A stretch of DNA of 64,000 bases. It comes from an uncultured Mucilaginibacter sp. GTDB taxonomy: Bacteria > Bacteroidota > Bacteroidia > Sphingobacteriales > Sphingobacteriaceae. Position numbers and translations under genes: made by a program. The notes under the pieces were generated by a model, which saw nothing but the letters and a program-made list of their open reading frames with translations, was not told the origin of the DNA and did no database searches. The number at the start of each line of letters is the position of its first letter. The first letter of the stretch is position 1. Below, one piece after another: positions 9,462-17,347 of the stretch. Location: NCBI GenBank assembly GCA_903891475.1, contig CAITEP010000021.1, positions 62,001 through 126,000 on the forward strand, written 5' to 3'.

Positions 9462-9938
9462 TAATTTTTTTACATCTAAAGTGTCAACTAGCTCATTTTT
9501 TATAGTCAAAATACTTTTATTCAATACCGGGTGTATCCAATCGGGAGCAATCTCGGCTAAGGGCTCAATGGTAAACCTTCTATTATGTAATTCAGGGTGT
9601 GGTATTTGCAGGTTTTGCTCCTTGATGATCATATCTCCGTAAAATAAAATATCGATATCAATAATTCTGGAGCCCCATTTCTCTTCTCGTACACGGCCTA
9701 AATCAAGTTCAATATTTAAAATCTTCTCTAAAACAATGTTGGCTGGTAAAGCTGTTTGCAGCAGGATAACCTGGTTTAAATAGCTTGGCGTATCAGTTTT
9801 ACCCCATGCGGCGGTTTCATAAATTGAGGATGATTTGATGATGGTACTAATTTGCTTTTCAATACCAATTATTGCTTTTTTCAGTTGCAATTCGCGATTA
9901 CCAAGATTACTTCCTAATAACAAAAATACGTTTATCAT
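9459..9938 (-). CDS. folK: 2-amino-4-hydroxy-6-hydroxymethyldihydropteridine pyrophosphokinase
   Basis: HPPK, 159 residues, transfers pyrophosphate from ATP to hydroxymethyl-dihydropterin in folate synthesis. Signature segments are LLLGSNLGNRELQL at the start, the pterin-loop WGKTDTPSYLNQV, the metal-binding aspartates in RIIDIDILFYGD and the closing PHPELHNRRFTIEPLAEI. Length and motif order are normal. It diverges from sppA, 85 bases away. Confidence 0.94.
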   Translation of the reverse strand: MINVFLLLGSNLGNRELQLKKAIIGIEKQISTIIKSSSIYETAAWGKTDTPSYLNQVILLQTALPANIVLEKILNIELDLGRVREEKWGSRIIDIDILFYGDMIIKEQNLQIPHPELHNRRFTIEPLAEIAPDWIHPVLNKSILTIKNELVDTLDVKKL

Positions 9939-10023
9939 GTTGTAACAAATAATTATAATGAAGCTCTTAATGTATAACAGTATTGAATTAGTAAATTAGC
10001 ACCAAAATTATCTTAATATTTTA

Positions 10024-11808
10024 ATGAAACAATTTTTCAAGTTTATGTTCGCCAGTATGGTGGGCTTTATTTTAGCGAGTATAGTAATAGTAATTGTATT
10101 TTTTATAGCAATTGTAGGTATTGTTAGTGTTGCCCAAAGCGATAAAACGGTGGATGTTGCCTCCAATTCGGTTTTAAAAATTACATTAAATACTACCATT
10201 CCCGAACGTACACCAAACAACCCATTTGCCGGTTTGAGCTTTTTGGGTTTTGATAATGATAAGTCAATTGGATTGAATGATATTTTAGCGAACATAAAAA
10301 AGGCTAAAACCGATGCCAATATAAAAGGAATTTATCTGGATGAGAGCTATTTGCCAGCCGGACAAGCAACTATCGAGGAAATCCGCGGGGCGCTGATTGA
10401 TTTTAAAAAATCGGGTAAATTTGTCATTGCCTATTCCGAAATATATACACAATCCTTTTATTATTTAGCCTCCGTAGCCGATAAAGTATATATCAATCCA
10501 AAGGGTATTTTCATGTTTCATGGCTTTAGCTCAAACATTACCTTTTTAAAGGGAGCCTTGGATAAATTAGGCGTTGAGGCCCAAATTATTAAAGTAGGTA
10601 CTTATAAAAGTGCGGTGGAACCCTTCTTCCTCACTAAAATGAGCGATGCTAACAGGCAACAAGTAACCTCGTATTTAGGCTCCATGTACGACCATTTTTT
10701 GGTTGGCATAGCCGAAAGCAGGCATATTAATAAAGATGTTTTGTTTAACACCGCCAATGAATTGAAAGTAAGGTTTCCGGAAGATGCCTTGAAGTATAAA
10801 TTGGTGGATGGTTTGAAATATAAAGATGAAATTTTAACCGAGCTAAAAACGCTGACAGGCATCGGCAAAAAGGATAATTTAAAATCTGTTGATTTAGGCG
10901 ACTATACCAAAAGCACAGCCAGTACAGATGAGGAGGATGTAAAAGTTTCAAAAAATCGCATAGCGGTTGTTTACGCGTCGGGAGAGATAAGCGGAGGCGA
11001 AGGTGATGATAACACCATTGGTTCCGAAAATATATCAAAGGCCTTAAGGCAAGTAAGGTTGGATGATAAGGTGAAAGCGGTAGTATTGCGTGTAAACTCA
11101 CCAGGTGGCAGCTCCTTAGCGTCGGATGTTATTTGGCGCGAAGTAATGCTCACCAAAAAGGTAAAACCCATCATTGTTTCTATGGGCGATTTAGCTGCCT
11201 CTGGCGGTTATTATATAGCCTGCGCCGCCGATTCAATTTACGCGCAACCCAATACCATAACAGGCTCTATCGGTATTTTTGCCATTCTGCCGAATATGCA
11301 GAAGTTATTTAATGATAAACTAGGTATTACTTTTGATGGGGTGAAAACTGGCAAATATGCCGATTTAGGCTCCATCGACCGACCACTAACCCCGGAAGAA
11401 AGGGCGATATTGCAAAGTCAGGTTGACCATGGTTATAACGATTTTACCTTGGCAGTAGCCAATGGCCGCCACAAAACCCAGGAATACATTAATAGCATTG
11501 GACAAGGTCGAGTATGGACAGGCGAGCAGGCGCTAAAAATTGGACTGGTTGATAAACTAGGCAATATCAATGATGCCATTAAATCGGCAGCCAAAAAAGC
11601 GAACCTTAAAGGGTACAAAATTGTAAACTACCCGGAGCAAAAAAGCATATTCAGTAAGCTGGAATCGGGTTTATCTTCCCATATAAAGGCTCATTTCATA
11701 CAATCGGAGCTCGGCGAGGAGTATAAATATTACCAACAAGTAAAAGCTGTAAGTAAAATGGCACGTACCCCGCAAGCCAGGTTGCCTTATGATATAGAGG
11801 TGCAGTAA
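10024..11808 (+). CDS. sppA: Signal peptide peptidase SppA, 67K type
   Basis: A 594-residue membrane-anchored serine protease that degrades cleaved signal peptides. One N-terminal transmembrane helix (residues about 10-36) is followed by tandem S49 domains. The catalytic pair is split as in E. coli SppA: Lys195 in VGTYKSAVEPF of the first domain and Ser393 in GDLAASGGYY of the second. The length matches the double-domain 67K form rather than the short Bacillus form. It is monocistronic, with an 18-base perfect palindrome just after its stop. Confidence 0.95.
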   Translation: MKQFFKFMFASMVGFILASIVIVIVFFIAIVGIVSVAQSDKTVDVASNSVLKITLNTTIPERTPNNPFAGLSFLGFDNDKSIGLNDILANIKKAKTDANIKGIYLDESYLPAGQATIEEIRGALIDFKKSGKFVIAYSEIYTQSFYYLASVADKVYINPKGIFMFHGFSSNITFLKGALDKLGVEAQIIKVGTYKSAVEPFFLTKMSDANRQQVTSYLGSMYDHFLVGIAESRHINKDVLFNTANELKVRFPEDALKYKLVDGLKYKDEILTELKTLTGIGKKDNLKSVDLGDYTKSTASTDEEDVKVSKNRIAVVYASGEISGGEGDDNTIGSENISKALRQVRLDDKVKAVVLRVNSPGGSSLASDVIWREVMLTKKVKPIIVSMGDLAASGGYYIACAADSIYAQPNTITGSIGIFAILPNMQKLFNDKLGITFDGVKTGKYADLGSIDRPLTPEERAILQSQVDHGYNDFTLAVANGRHKTQEYINSIGQGRVWTGEQALKIGLVDKLGNINDAIKSAAKKANLKGYKIVNYPEQKSIFSKLESGLSSHIKAHFIQSELGEEYKYYQQVKAVSKMARTPQARLPYDIEVQ

Positions 11809-11818
11809 GGATTTATTG

Positions 11819-11836
11819 TCCCGATAGCTATCGGGA
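11819..11836. repeat. 18-base perfect palindrome after sppA
   Basis: TCCCGATAGCTATCGGGA reads identically on both strands and lies 11 bases after the sppA stop. It can fold as a hairpin with a short turn but has no strong T tract, so it may be a weak terminator or an iterated intergenic element. I recall similar CCCGATAGCTATCGGG palindromes in other Bacteroidota, but in this window I see only one copy. Confidence 0.7.
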
Positions 11837-12018
11837 TATTGAATTTTTAGGTCGATATATCCATTGGCAATTAATACGTATATGCGTATTTTTTGTAACA
11901 TCCCAATCATTTTAACATCTAAATTATAAAATAACAAAGTATATAGTTATGCGTTTTTAAAAAGCGTGTTGTAACTTTACACCACCAATTAACATTTAAG
12001 AATTAATTTAAAACAATC

Positions 12019-12774
12019 ATGAAAAGAATATATATAGCAGTCATAGCTTTTATGGTTTTTGCTGTAGCATGTCAAAATCAACCGCAGCAAAATAATGTAA
12101 CCATCGAAAACAATACCACCTCGGGTTTTGATGTGAACAAGCTGGCGCAATTTGTAAAAACCAGTACCGACCCGCAGGTTTTGGAAAAAGCCATTAACGA
12201 CCCAAAAAATCAAATCAACAACCTGGATTTGGATAAGGATGGCAATATCGACTACCTAAAGGTAGAAGAACCCGGACAAAACCAACTGAAAGTGGTGGAT
12301 GATGTTAGTTCGTCCGAGTCGGTTACGGTAGCATCTGTAAACATTACGCCAAATGGCAATACCAATGCCGATTTAAGCATACAAGGTAACCCTAGCTATG
12401 TAGGTTATAACAACTACTACCATTCATCGTTCACCTTTACCGATTTCTTGCTGTTGAGTTATATGTTACATCCGCATAGCTATTATGTGCCTATGTACCA
12501 TTATGGCTATTATCCGCCATACTACTCACATGTACGTACAGTCACAACATTCCGCCCTACCAGTTCTCCATCTATGTCGAGCCGTGCACCTAGCAGGAGC
12601 AGTTTGGGTTCTCCGACCGGATCACAAAGATCATTTAGTACTCGTAACCCATCCAATGGCGTACGCAGTGGTGGTTTCGGTAACAGTAGCTCTCACAGTA
12701 GCGGCTTTGGCCGAAGCTCGGGCAGTAGCAGAAGCTTTGGGCGTAGCAGTGGTGGTTTTGGAAGAAGAAGATAA
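12019..12774 (+). CDS. Lipoprotein with EF-hand-like segment and Ser/Gly/Arg tail
   Basis: A 251-residue lipoprotein (lipobox ending at Cys18 in FAVAC). Residues 38-100 form a small globular part with an Asp-rich loop, DLDKDGNIDYLKV (70-81), resembling a calcium-binding EF-hand or dockerin loop. Residues 130-175 are rich in Tyr, His and Pro, and 183-251 are a Ser/Gly/Arg/Phe repeat tail ending in GFGRRR. It sits 32 bases upstream of the PspA-like gene on the same strand. The layout resembles proteins found beside PspA homologues in Bacteroidota. A role as envelope-side partner is inferred from context only. Confidence 0.75.
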   Translation: MKRIYIAVIAFMVFAVACQNQPQQNNVTIENNTTSGFDVNKLAQFVKTSTDPQVLEKAINDPKNQINNLDLDKDGNIDYLKVEEPGQNQLKVVDDVSSSESVTVASVNITPNGNTNADLSIQGNPSYVGYNNYYHSSFTFTDFLLLSYMLHPHSYYVPMYHYGYYPPYYSHVRTVTTFRPTSSPSMSSRAPSRSSLGSPTGSQRSFSTRNPSNGVRSGGFGNSSSHSSGFGRSSGSSRSFGRSSGGFGRRR

Positions 12775-12806
12775 TTTACAGACACTTAAATTTTAATATA
12801 CATAAC

Positions 12807-13508
12807 ATGAGCATATTTGATAGATTATTCCGCATAGGCAAAGCAGAAGCGAATGCCGCGGTTGATAAATTAGAAGATCCGGCTAAAATGGCCGATCAAA
12901 TACTACGTGAACTAAGGGCGAATTACCAGCAAGCCATCACAGGCGAAGCCGAAATTAAAGCCTTGGCTCTGCAACATCGCGCCAGCGAACTACAAAACCG
13001 AAATGCTGCCGATGATTGGGAGCGCAAAGCCAATGAATTGCTTGACCGCGTAGAAAGCAAGCAACTGGACGAAGCCAAAGGAAATGAATTGGCAATGAAA
13101 GCCGCCGAAGCACATCAAAACGCCTTGGTGCAAGCTGAGCAATTTGCTAAGATGGCCGAGAAAGAGGAAGCTGCAGTCGCGGTAATGGATGCAAAAATAA
13201 AACAAATTAAAGAACAAATTTCGGAAACTGAAAGTCGTGCGCAATTGATAAGCTCAAGGGCTAAAACTGCGGAGGTAACCGAGAAAATAAACAAAACCCT
13301 ATCAAACGTGGATACCGATGGTTTGATGGCTACCTTGAACAGGATGGACCAGAAAGCTACCGCTGCCGAGTTTAGGTCGGCTGCTTACGCGCAAATTGAG
13401 GATTCCACTATGTCTTCCGAACAGGAGATTAATAAGGTGTTGGGTTCAAATTCGGCCTCAAATGCTTTGGAAGCCATTAAGGCAAAACGTACCAAACTGT
13501 TAAACTAA
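12807..13508 (+). CDS. pspA: PspA/IM30-family protein
   Basis: A 233-residue, almost wholly alpha-helical coiled-coil protein. The N-terminus MSIFDRLFRIGKAEANAAVDKLEDP is the amphipathic helix and opening typical of PspA/Vipp1 proteins, which bind stressed inner membranes as ESCRT-III-like assemblies. Long Ala/Glu/Lys/Gln heptads cover residues 30-165. No PspF-like activator or PspBC is nearby. Its neighbours are the lipoprotein upstream and an acidic partner 11 bases downstream, so the three probably form an operon. Confidence 0.9.
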   Translation: MSIFDRLFRIGKAEANAAVDKLEDPAKMADQILRELRANYQQAITGEAEIKALALQHRASELQNRNAADDWERKANELLDRVESKQLDEAKGNELAMKAAEAHQNALVQAEQFAKMAEKEEAAVAVMDAKIKQIKEQISETESRAQLISSRAKTAEVTEKINKTLSNVDTDGLMATLNRMDQKATAAEFRSAAYAQIEDSTMSSEQEINKVLGSNSASNALEAIKAKRTKLLN

Positions 13509-13519
13509 ATTTTAGGATT

Positions 13520-14266
13520 ATGTTTTTAACAGATAATAATAAAAAATCGTTCAAGGCCATTATACTTTTGAACGAAATGATAAATGGTAACCATAAGTTT
13601 AAAACTATTGACAATGGCGATGATAAGGTGTTAGAACCTTTATTCATTGATTTGATGGCTAAAGGCTATGTTAAAACCGCGGGTATTAATTACGAGGTGG
13701 CGCCTAAAGGGCAGGAGGTATTTGATACCTTTATGAAACGCTATACCGAATACCTAAAGGTTTATGATATATTCTCGTTTGTGGATTTGGAAAAGGGGGA
13801 ATTTGCGTTTGCACGTTTCTTTGATTTTGATACCGACGAACAATGGGCCAGCTTTACAAACGACCAACGTTTTGACGATCTGAGAATAGCGGTGGCGATA
13901 TTTAAAAAGATTGACCCTGGCGAAATTGTTTTCATGTCGTTCATCAACGAGAACAGGTTTGATACCACCGCCAACGGTTGGCAAATGGATTTGGCATCAG
14001 ACAATAATTGGAAAGAGATTGAAGAGATATGCCGCACCGCCATTAAGCCCGAAGAAGTAGGCGAAGACGCGATGGTTGACATGATTGGTCAGGGTTCGGA
14101 GTTGATGATAAAATTGCTGGAAGAAGAGCAAAAAAACAACCAGCAAAACAATACGGTAAATTACGAAGAAACCATCGTAGAAGAACAAACCGTAACCTAC
14201 TACGAACCTTATTACGACCCATATTATGTGTCGCCAATATGGTTGGTACCATTGTTTTTGTGGTAA
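13520..14266 (+). CDS. PspA-linked acidic protein with hydrophobic C-terminus
   Basis: A 248-residue protein encoded 11 bases after the PspA-like gene. Residues 1-80 resemble a winged-helix fold (KAIILLNEMI, LEPLFIDLMAKGYVKTAG). The middle is acidic and Phe-rich. The tail has a Gln/Asn linker (about 205-213), then a Tyr/Pro-rich strip (YYEPYYDPYY) and a last hydrophobic run, SPIWLVPLFLW, that could touch a membrane. I recognise no named family. Context suggests a regulator or adaptor of the PspA module. A terminator follows. Confidence 0.75.
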   Translation: MFLTDNNKKSFKAIILLNEMINGNHKFKTIDNGDDKVLEPLFIDLMAKGYVKTAGINYEVAPKGQEVFDTFMKRYTEYLKVYDIFSFVDLEKGEFAFARFFDFDTDEQWASFTNDQRFDDLRIAVAIFKKIDPGEIVFMSFINENRFDTTANGWQMDLASDNNWKEIEEICRTAIKPEEVGEDAMVDMIGQGSELMIKLLEEEQKNNQQNNTVNYEETIVEEQTVTYYEPYYDPYYVSPIWLVPLFLW

Positions 14267-14291
14267 TAAAAAATAATTTTAAAAATAATGG

Positions 14292-14331
14292 CAAGCTCCA
14301 ATTCCGAAAGAATTTGGGGCTTGTTTTTTTT
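14292..14331 (+). terminator. Terminator after the PspA-module operon
   Basis: An imperfect GC-containing hairpin (arms about 14292-14304 and 14310-14323, one bulge and a G-T pair) runs straight into a run of eight T. It lies 25 bases after the stop at 14266. Confidence 0.85.
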
Positions 14332-14518
14332 AAGTTCAATTTTTATATTTAGTCGTTCTCAAAAGAAATAAACGATAAGATAAATTGAGATCATCCCACA
14401 ATTTTATAAAAATTGGGACTATATATGATTTGGGACAAAAAATGAAAATTTAATCAATAGTAATAGATTCATTTAATGTTTGTGTAACTTTATAATATCA
14501 AACTATTGCAAGCGTTTT

Positions 14519-15532
14519 ATGAATTTTGATAAGGAAGCAATTAAAAAAGAGTATTTAAAACTGAAACTCCACTTAGGAAGACAGCCCGGAAGTAAAGAAT
14601 TTTATAAGGAAACGGGAATTTCTGAATACCAAGTCGTACAAAACTTCCATAAATACACATCCCTTATTGCTGAAATGGGTGATAGTCAAAAATCGTTCGG
14701 TGATAAATATTATGACGTAGAAGAATATTGGAATAATTATGGCGATTTGGCAAGGAAACTCAATAAGGTACCAAGTAGTTCAGAATGGTTATTTCATAAA
14801 TGTAAACCATTAAAAACGTCCTTTTTAAAAAAATTTGGAAAAAATTGGTCTGAACTACCCCCATTGTTTTATAACTATGCAATAAACAAACCGGAATGGA
14901 GTGATATAATTCATTTTTTTTCATCAGAGAAAGAAAGTGAATTAGTTGCCTCTATCGACAATAATCCACATATAGAATTTAAGTATCTTCAATTTCTACC
15001 TCCTATACTAAATAATTTTTTAACCTTTTCTACGCAAGAAGGGAAGAATAACGAATTTGAAAAACAAGTAAACTTAGTATTTCAAATGTTGGGATTTGAT
15101 ACTAATTATTTTGGACAAGGAACAGGGAGGAACCCTGATAGTATAGCAAAAGCATCCCAATTTGGTTATGCATTATTAATTGATGCTAAAGCAAGAAAAG
15201 AGGCCTATCAAATAGGCACGGAAGATCGAAAGTTTATAGAATATATCAAAACACATAGTAGTAATTTAAATAGAACAGGGCATAGTATTATATATTTTGT
15301 AATTGTTTCAAGTGAATTTAAATCTATTACGGAATCTTCTTTAAAAAATATCATGACGGAGACTAATGTTGTTACAACACTTTTTAAGGCATCTACCTTA
15401 CTCAAATTACTATCGAAGAAAATAGAATATCCGTCAACTTTGAATTTAGAAAGTATAAAGGGGCTATTCCTGAATTCTGGAATAATAACAGATAAAGAGG
15501 TTGATAGGCTGTTAATTAAATTAAAAGTGTAG
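14519..15532 (+). CDS. FokI-like nuclease with homing-endonuclease-associated repeats
   Basis: The frame is open from a TTG at 14480, but the ATG at 14519 is the likely start (337 residues); a TAACTTTA box at 14485-14492 lies between them. Residues 8-54 and 70-116 look like two homing-endonuclease-associated DNA-binding repeats (LGRQPGSKEFYKETG; LNKVPSSSEWLFHK...FGKNWSELP). Residues 178-265 resemble the FokI cleavage domain: Glu179/181, Pro206-Asp207 in GRNPDSIA, Asp222 and Lys224 in LLIDAKARK, and QIGTEDRKFIEYI, close to FokI PD...DTK spacing. No methyltransferase lies alongside. The gene is more AT-rich than its neighbours and sits next to transposon debris, which suggests transfer. Confidence 0.78.
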   Translation: MNFDKEAIKKEYLKLKLHLGRQPGSKEFYKETGISEYQVVQNFHKYTSLIAEMGDSQKSFGDKYYDVEEYWNNYGDLARKLNKVPSSSEWLFHKCKPLKTSFLKKFGKNWSELPPLFYNYAINKPEWSDIIHFFSSEKESELVASIDNNPHIEFKYLQFLPPILNNFLTFSTQEGKNNEFEKQVNLVFQMLGFDTNYFGQGTGRNPDSIAKASQFGYALLIDAKARKEAYQIGTEDRKFIEYIKTHSSNLNRTGHSIIYFVIVSSEFKSITESSLKNIMTETNVVTTLFKASTLLKLLSKKIEYPSTLNLESIKGLFLNSGIITDKEVDRLLIKLKV

Positions 15533-15570
15533 TAACAGACAAATTTTATACGGCAAGTTTTTTATGGATT

Positions 15571-15706
15571 ACGGTTCTGAGCGAAGGTAAGGCAGTTGTG
15601 TTATGAGGAACGAATTTCACTCCTGCCAGCGGCAGCGATGCTGGCGGCGGAATGAAACCCGCCGCGATAGTGTGCATGGCGTAATGAAGCCGCTTGCCGC
15701 AACTGT
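15571..15706. repeat. GC-rich hairpin element next to transposon remnant
   Basis: A short GC-rich island in AT-rich surroundings. CTGCC/GGCAG at 623-627 and 631-635 (of 15,000) form one hairpin, GCGGCGG at 15644-15650 pairs perfectly with CCGCCGC at 15659-15665, and CAGTTG near 15593 is mirrored by CAACTG near 15700. All three reading directions give low-complexity proteins rich in Ala, Arg and His, so I treat it as a non-coding repeat, MITE or structured RNA. Reading frames on both strands exist but look like by-products. Confidence 0.45.
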
Positions 15707-15810
15707 AGGGAATGCTTTGTACCACCATGTAAGGACTTTCTATTTGTGTCTCTTCGTCGATTTTTTACTCCGCTTGCCATCTGATATATCATTGGCTTTA
15801 TTTTTCGTAA

Positions 15811-16143
15811 TCTATACCTGATGCAAAGGTGGTAACCGATGTTTACAGGTCTTACAATGGTTTAAATGCCATATATAAACATGTATCAATCAAACATACA
15901 GAGGGTAATTATATTACTATTGGTGATGACCAAACAAACAATATCGAGGGTTATTGGTCATTACTTAAAAGAGGTATTATAGGAATTTACCATTTTGTAA
16001 GCCCTAAGCATCTTCATAGATATTGTAATGAGTTTGGTTACCGTTATAATACTCGCAAAGTTTCTGATGTTGCAAGGTTTGAAAATTGCTTTAACGAAGT
16101 AAATAACTTAGGTTTAACTTATGTCAATCTAATAGCCAAATAA
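15811..16143 (+). pseudogene. IS1595-family (ISXO2-like) transposase, C-terminal remnant
   Basis: The last 110 codons of a DDE transposase of the IS1595/ISXO2 group. The second catalytic Asp is in VVTDVYRSYNG and the Glu in NNIEGYWSLLKRGIIG, followed by the family's YHFVSPKHLHRYCNEFGYRYN. The frame upstream stops at 15808-15810, no start exists, and the N-terminal zinc ribbon and first catalytic Asp are missing, so it cannot be active. The junction abuts the GC-rich hairpin element. Confidence 0.9.
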
Positions 16144-16295
16144 TGGCAAAGAAAAAAGAAACAAAACCACGTCCGAAAACCTACGGAAAAAGTGCCCTTT
16201 AAATTAACAGCACTTTTGAGCAGGTTATTAAGGCTTCTTTTTGGGGGAAACCAAAAGAAGATAAAAAAGTTGAAGATGGTGCAGGAAGTTCTTGA
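16143..16295 (+). pseudogene. Frameshifted small companion ORF of the IS1595-type element
   Basis: ATG overlaps the transposase stop (TAATG) and starts MAKKKETKPRPKTYGK before a premature TAA at about 16202. In another frame the sequence continues as NSTFEQVIKASFWGKPKED up to TGA at 16293-16295. Joined by a frameshift near 16190-16205, the two parts make a basic peptide of about 50 residues like the small ORFs I recall behind Bacteroidota IS1595 transposases. The element is thus decayed in both genes. Confidence 0.65.
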
Positions 16296-16339
16296 GGTGG
16301 AAAATAATTTCTATATTGTAAGGCTAAAACCAAACCTCA

Positions 16340-16843
16340 ATGAACGACGATATTTATTTTGAGATACTAAAAAGACTGGCAAAATCAGGTTTAAATCAGA
16401 AGACTGACATTTCAGATTTATTAAGAATTTATTTATCAAATAATATTGATTTAGGGGAGAGCATTAAAAACGGTATTTACACATATCTCCAAAATATGGA
16501 ATTATACAGCCATATCGGATTTAAAAATAACACTGTAGTTTTTGAAGAAAATAATTTAAATGAGATTTCAGTATCAGCATGGATTTTACCAGCTGGATTG
16601 ATATTTTATCAACAAAAAATACAAATAGACGTTATTACAAATTCAAATAATTTAAGCAGGTGGAATATATTTGCCACTTTATGTTTAGCATTATTATCAT
16701 TATTAATTAGTGCATTCGGGGCTTACAAGCAAATTACAGATATGTCCTCCAAACAAGAGATAGAAACTTTAAAACTGAAAATTTTCCAGCAAGATAAAAT
16801 ATTATTACAACAGCATATACAAAAAAATCAAACCAATCATTAA
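16340..16843 (+). CDS. Small membrane protein with C-terminal coiled coil
   Basis: A 167-residue protein of unknown function. Residues 1-100 are soluble and mixed helix/strand, one clear transmembrane helix spans about 108-129 (WNIFATLCLALLSLLISAFGAY), and 133-162 form a Gln/Lys/Glu-rich coiled coil. It lies directly behind the transposon remnant, and its AT-rich codon use matches the FokI-like gene rather than the flanking housekeeping genes. I do not recognise a family. It could be cargo of the same acquired patch. Confidence 0.65.
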   Translation: MNDDIYFEILKRLAKSGLNQKTDISDLLRIYLSNNIDLGESIKNGIYTYLQNMELYSHIGFKNNTVVFEENNLNEISVSAWILPAGLIFYQQKIQIDVITNSNNLSRWNIFATLCLALLSLLISAFGAYKQITDMSSKQEIETLKLKIFQQDKILLQQHIQKNQTNH

Positions 16844-16903
16844 TTTTAATGAGTTTTTTAATCTTGTCTCAACTAATATATAGTTACCTAAAAAATTACT
16901 GAA

Positions 16904-17347
16904 ATGAGTAAGGAACCTGATTTAACTGTTTCAATCTTAGTTGACAATTCGGCAGAGGAAGTATTTAAGGCTATCAATAATCCGCGCGAATGGTGGCAGG
17001 GTGAATTTATGGGTAATACCGATGTCTTGAATGAAGAGTTTGCATATCGTGTTGAAGATGTGCATTTTTCAAAACAAAAAGTGATAACACTAGTGCCCAA
17101 TAAAAAAGTAGTTTGGCTGATAACCGATAGCAATTTGACTTTTGTTGATGTAAAAGATGAGTGGACAGGGACTAAAATACATTTTGATATCACCACCGAA
17201 AACGGAAAAACTAAACTAACTTTTACGCACGAAGGTTTGGTGCCTAGTTTTCAATGCTATGCGGCTTGCTCGGGCGCATGGGGTGGATTGATTGCTAAAA
17301 GTTTATTCAGCTATATTACTACTGGTAAAGGTGTTAAACTATTTTAA
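16904..17347 (+). CDS. SRPBCC/AHSA1-like domain protein
   Basis: A 147-residue START-like protein. It opens with a strand and VDNSAEEVFKAINNPREWWQ, the usual helix of Aha1/SRPBCC domains, and continues through KVVWLITDSNLTFVD, TKIHFDITTENGKTKLTFTHEGL and the closing helix WGGLIAKSLFSYITTGKG. Such proteins bind hydrophobic ligands in a deep cavity, and this subgroup has no defined reaction. Its stop overlaps the convergent miaA stop by 14 bases. Confidence 0.88.
   Translation: MSKEPDLTVSILVDNSAEEVFKAINNPREWWQGEFMGNTDVLNEEFAYRVEDVHFSKQKVITLVPNKKVVWLITDSNLTFVDVKDEWTGTKIHFDITTENGKTKLTFTHEGLVPSFQCYAACSGAWGGLIAKSLFSYITTGKGVKLF

Noticed and set aside
15571-15706. Possible integron attC site
   Set aside because: CAGTTG/CAACTG symmetry suggests it, but the required RYYYAAC/GTTRRRY core boxes are not present and no integrase is near.
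15603-15821. Reading frames on both strands across the GC-rich island
   Set aside because: They have low-complexity composition, overlap on opposite strands and follow the hairpin repeats. They look like by-products of GC-rich repetitive sequence.
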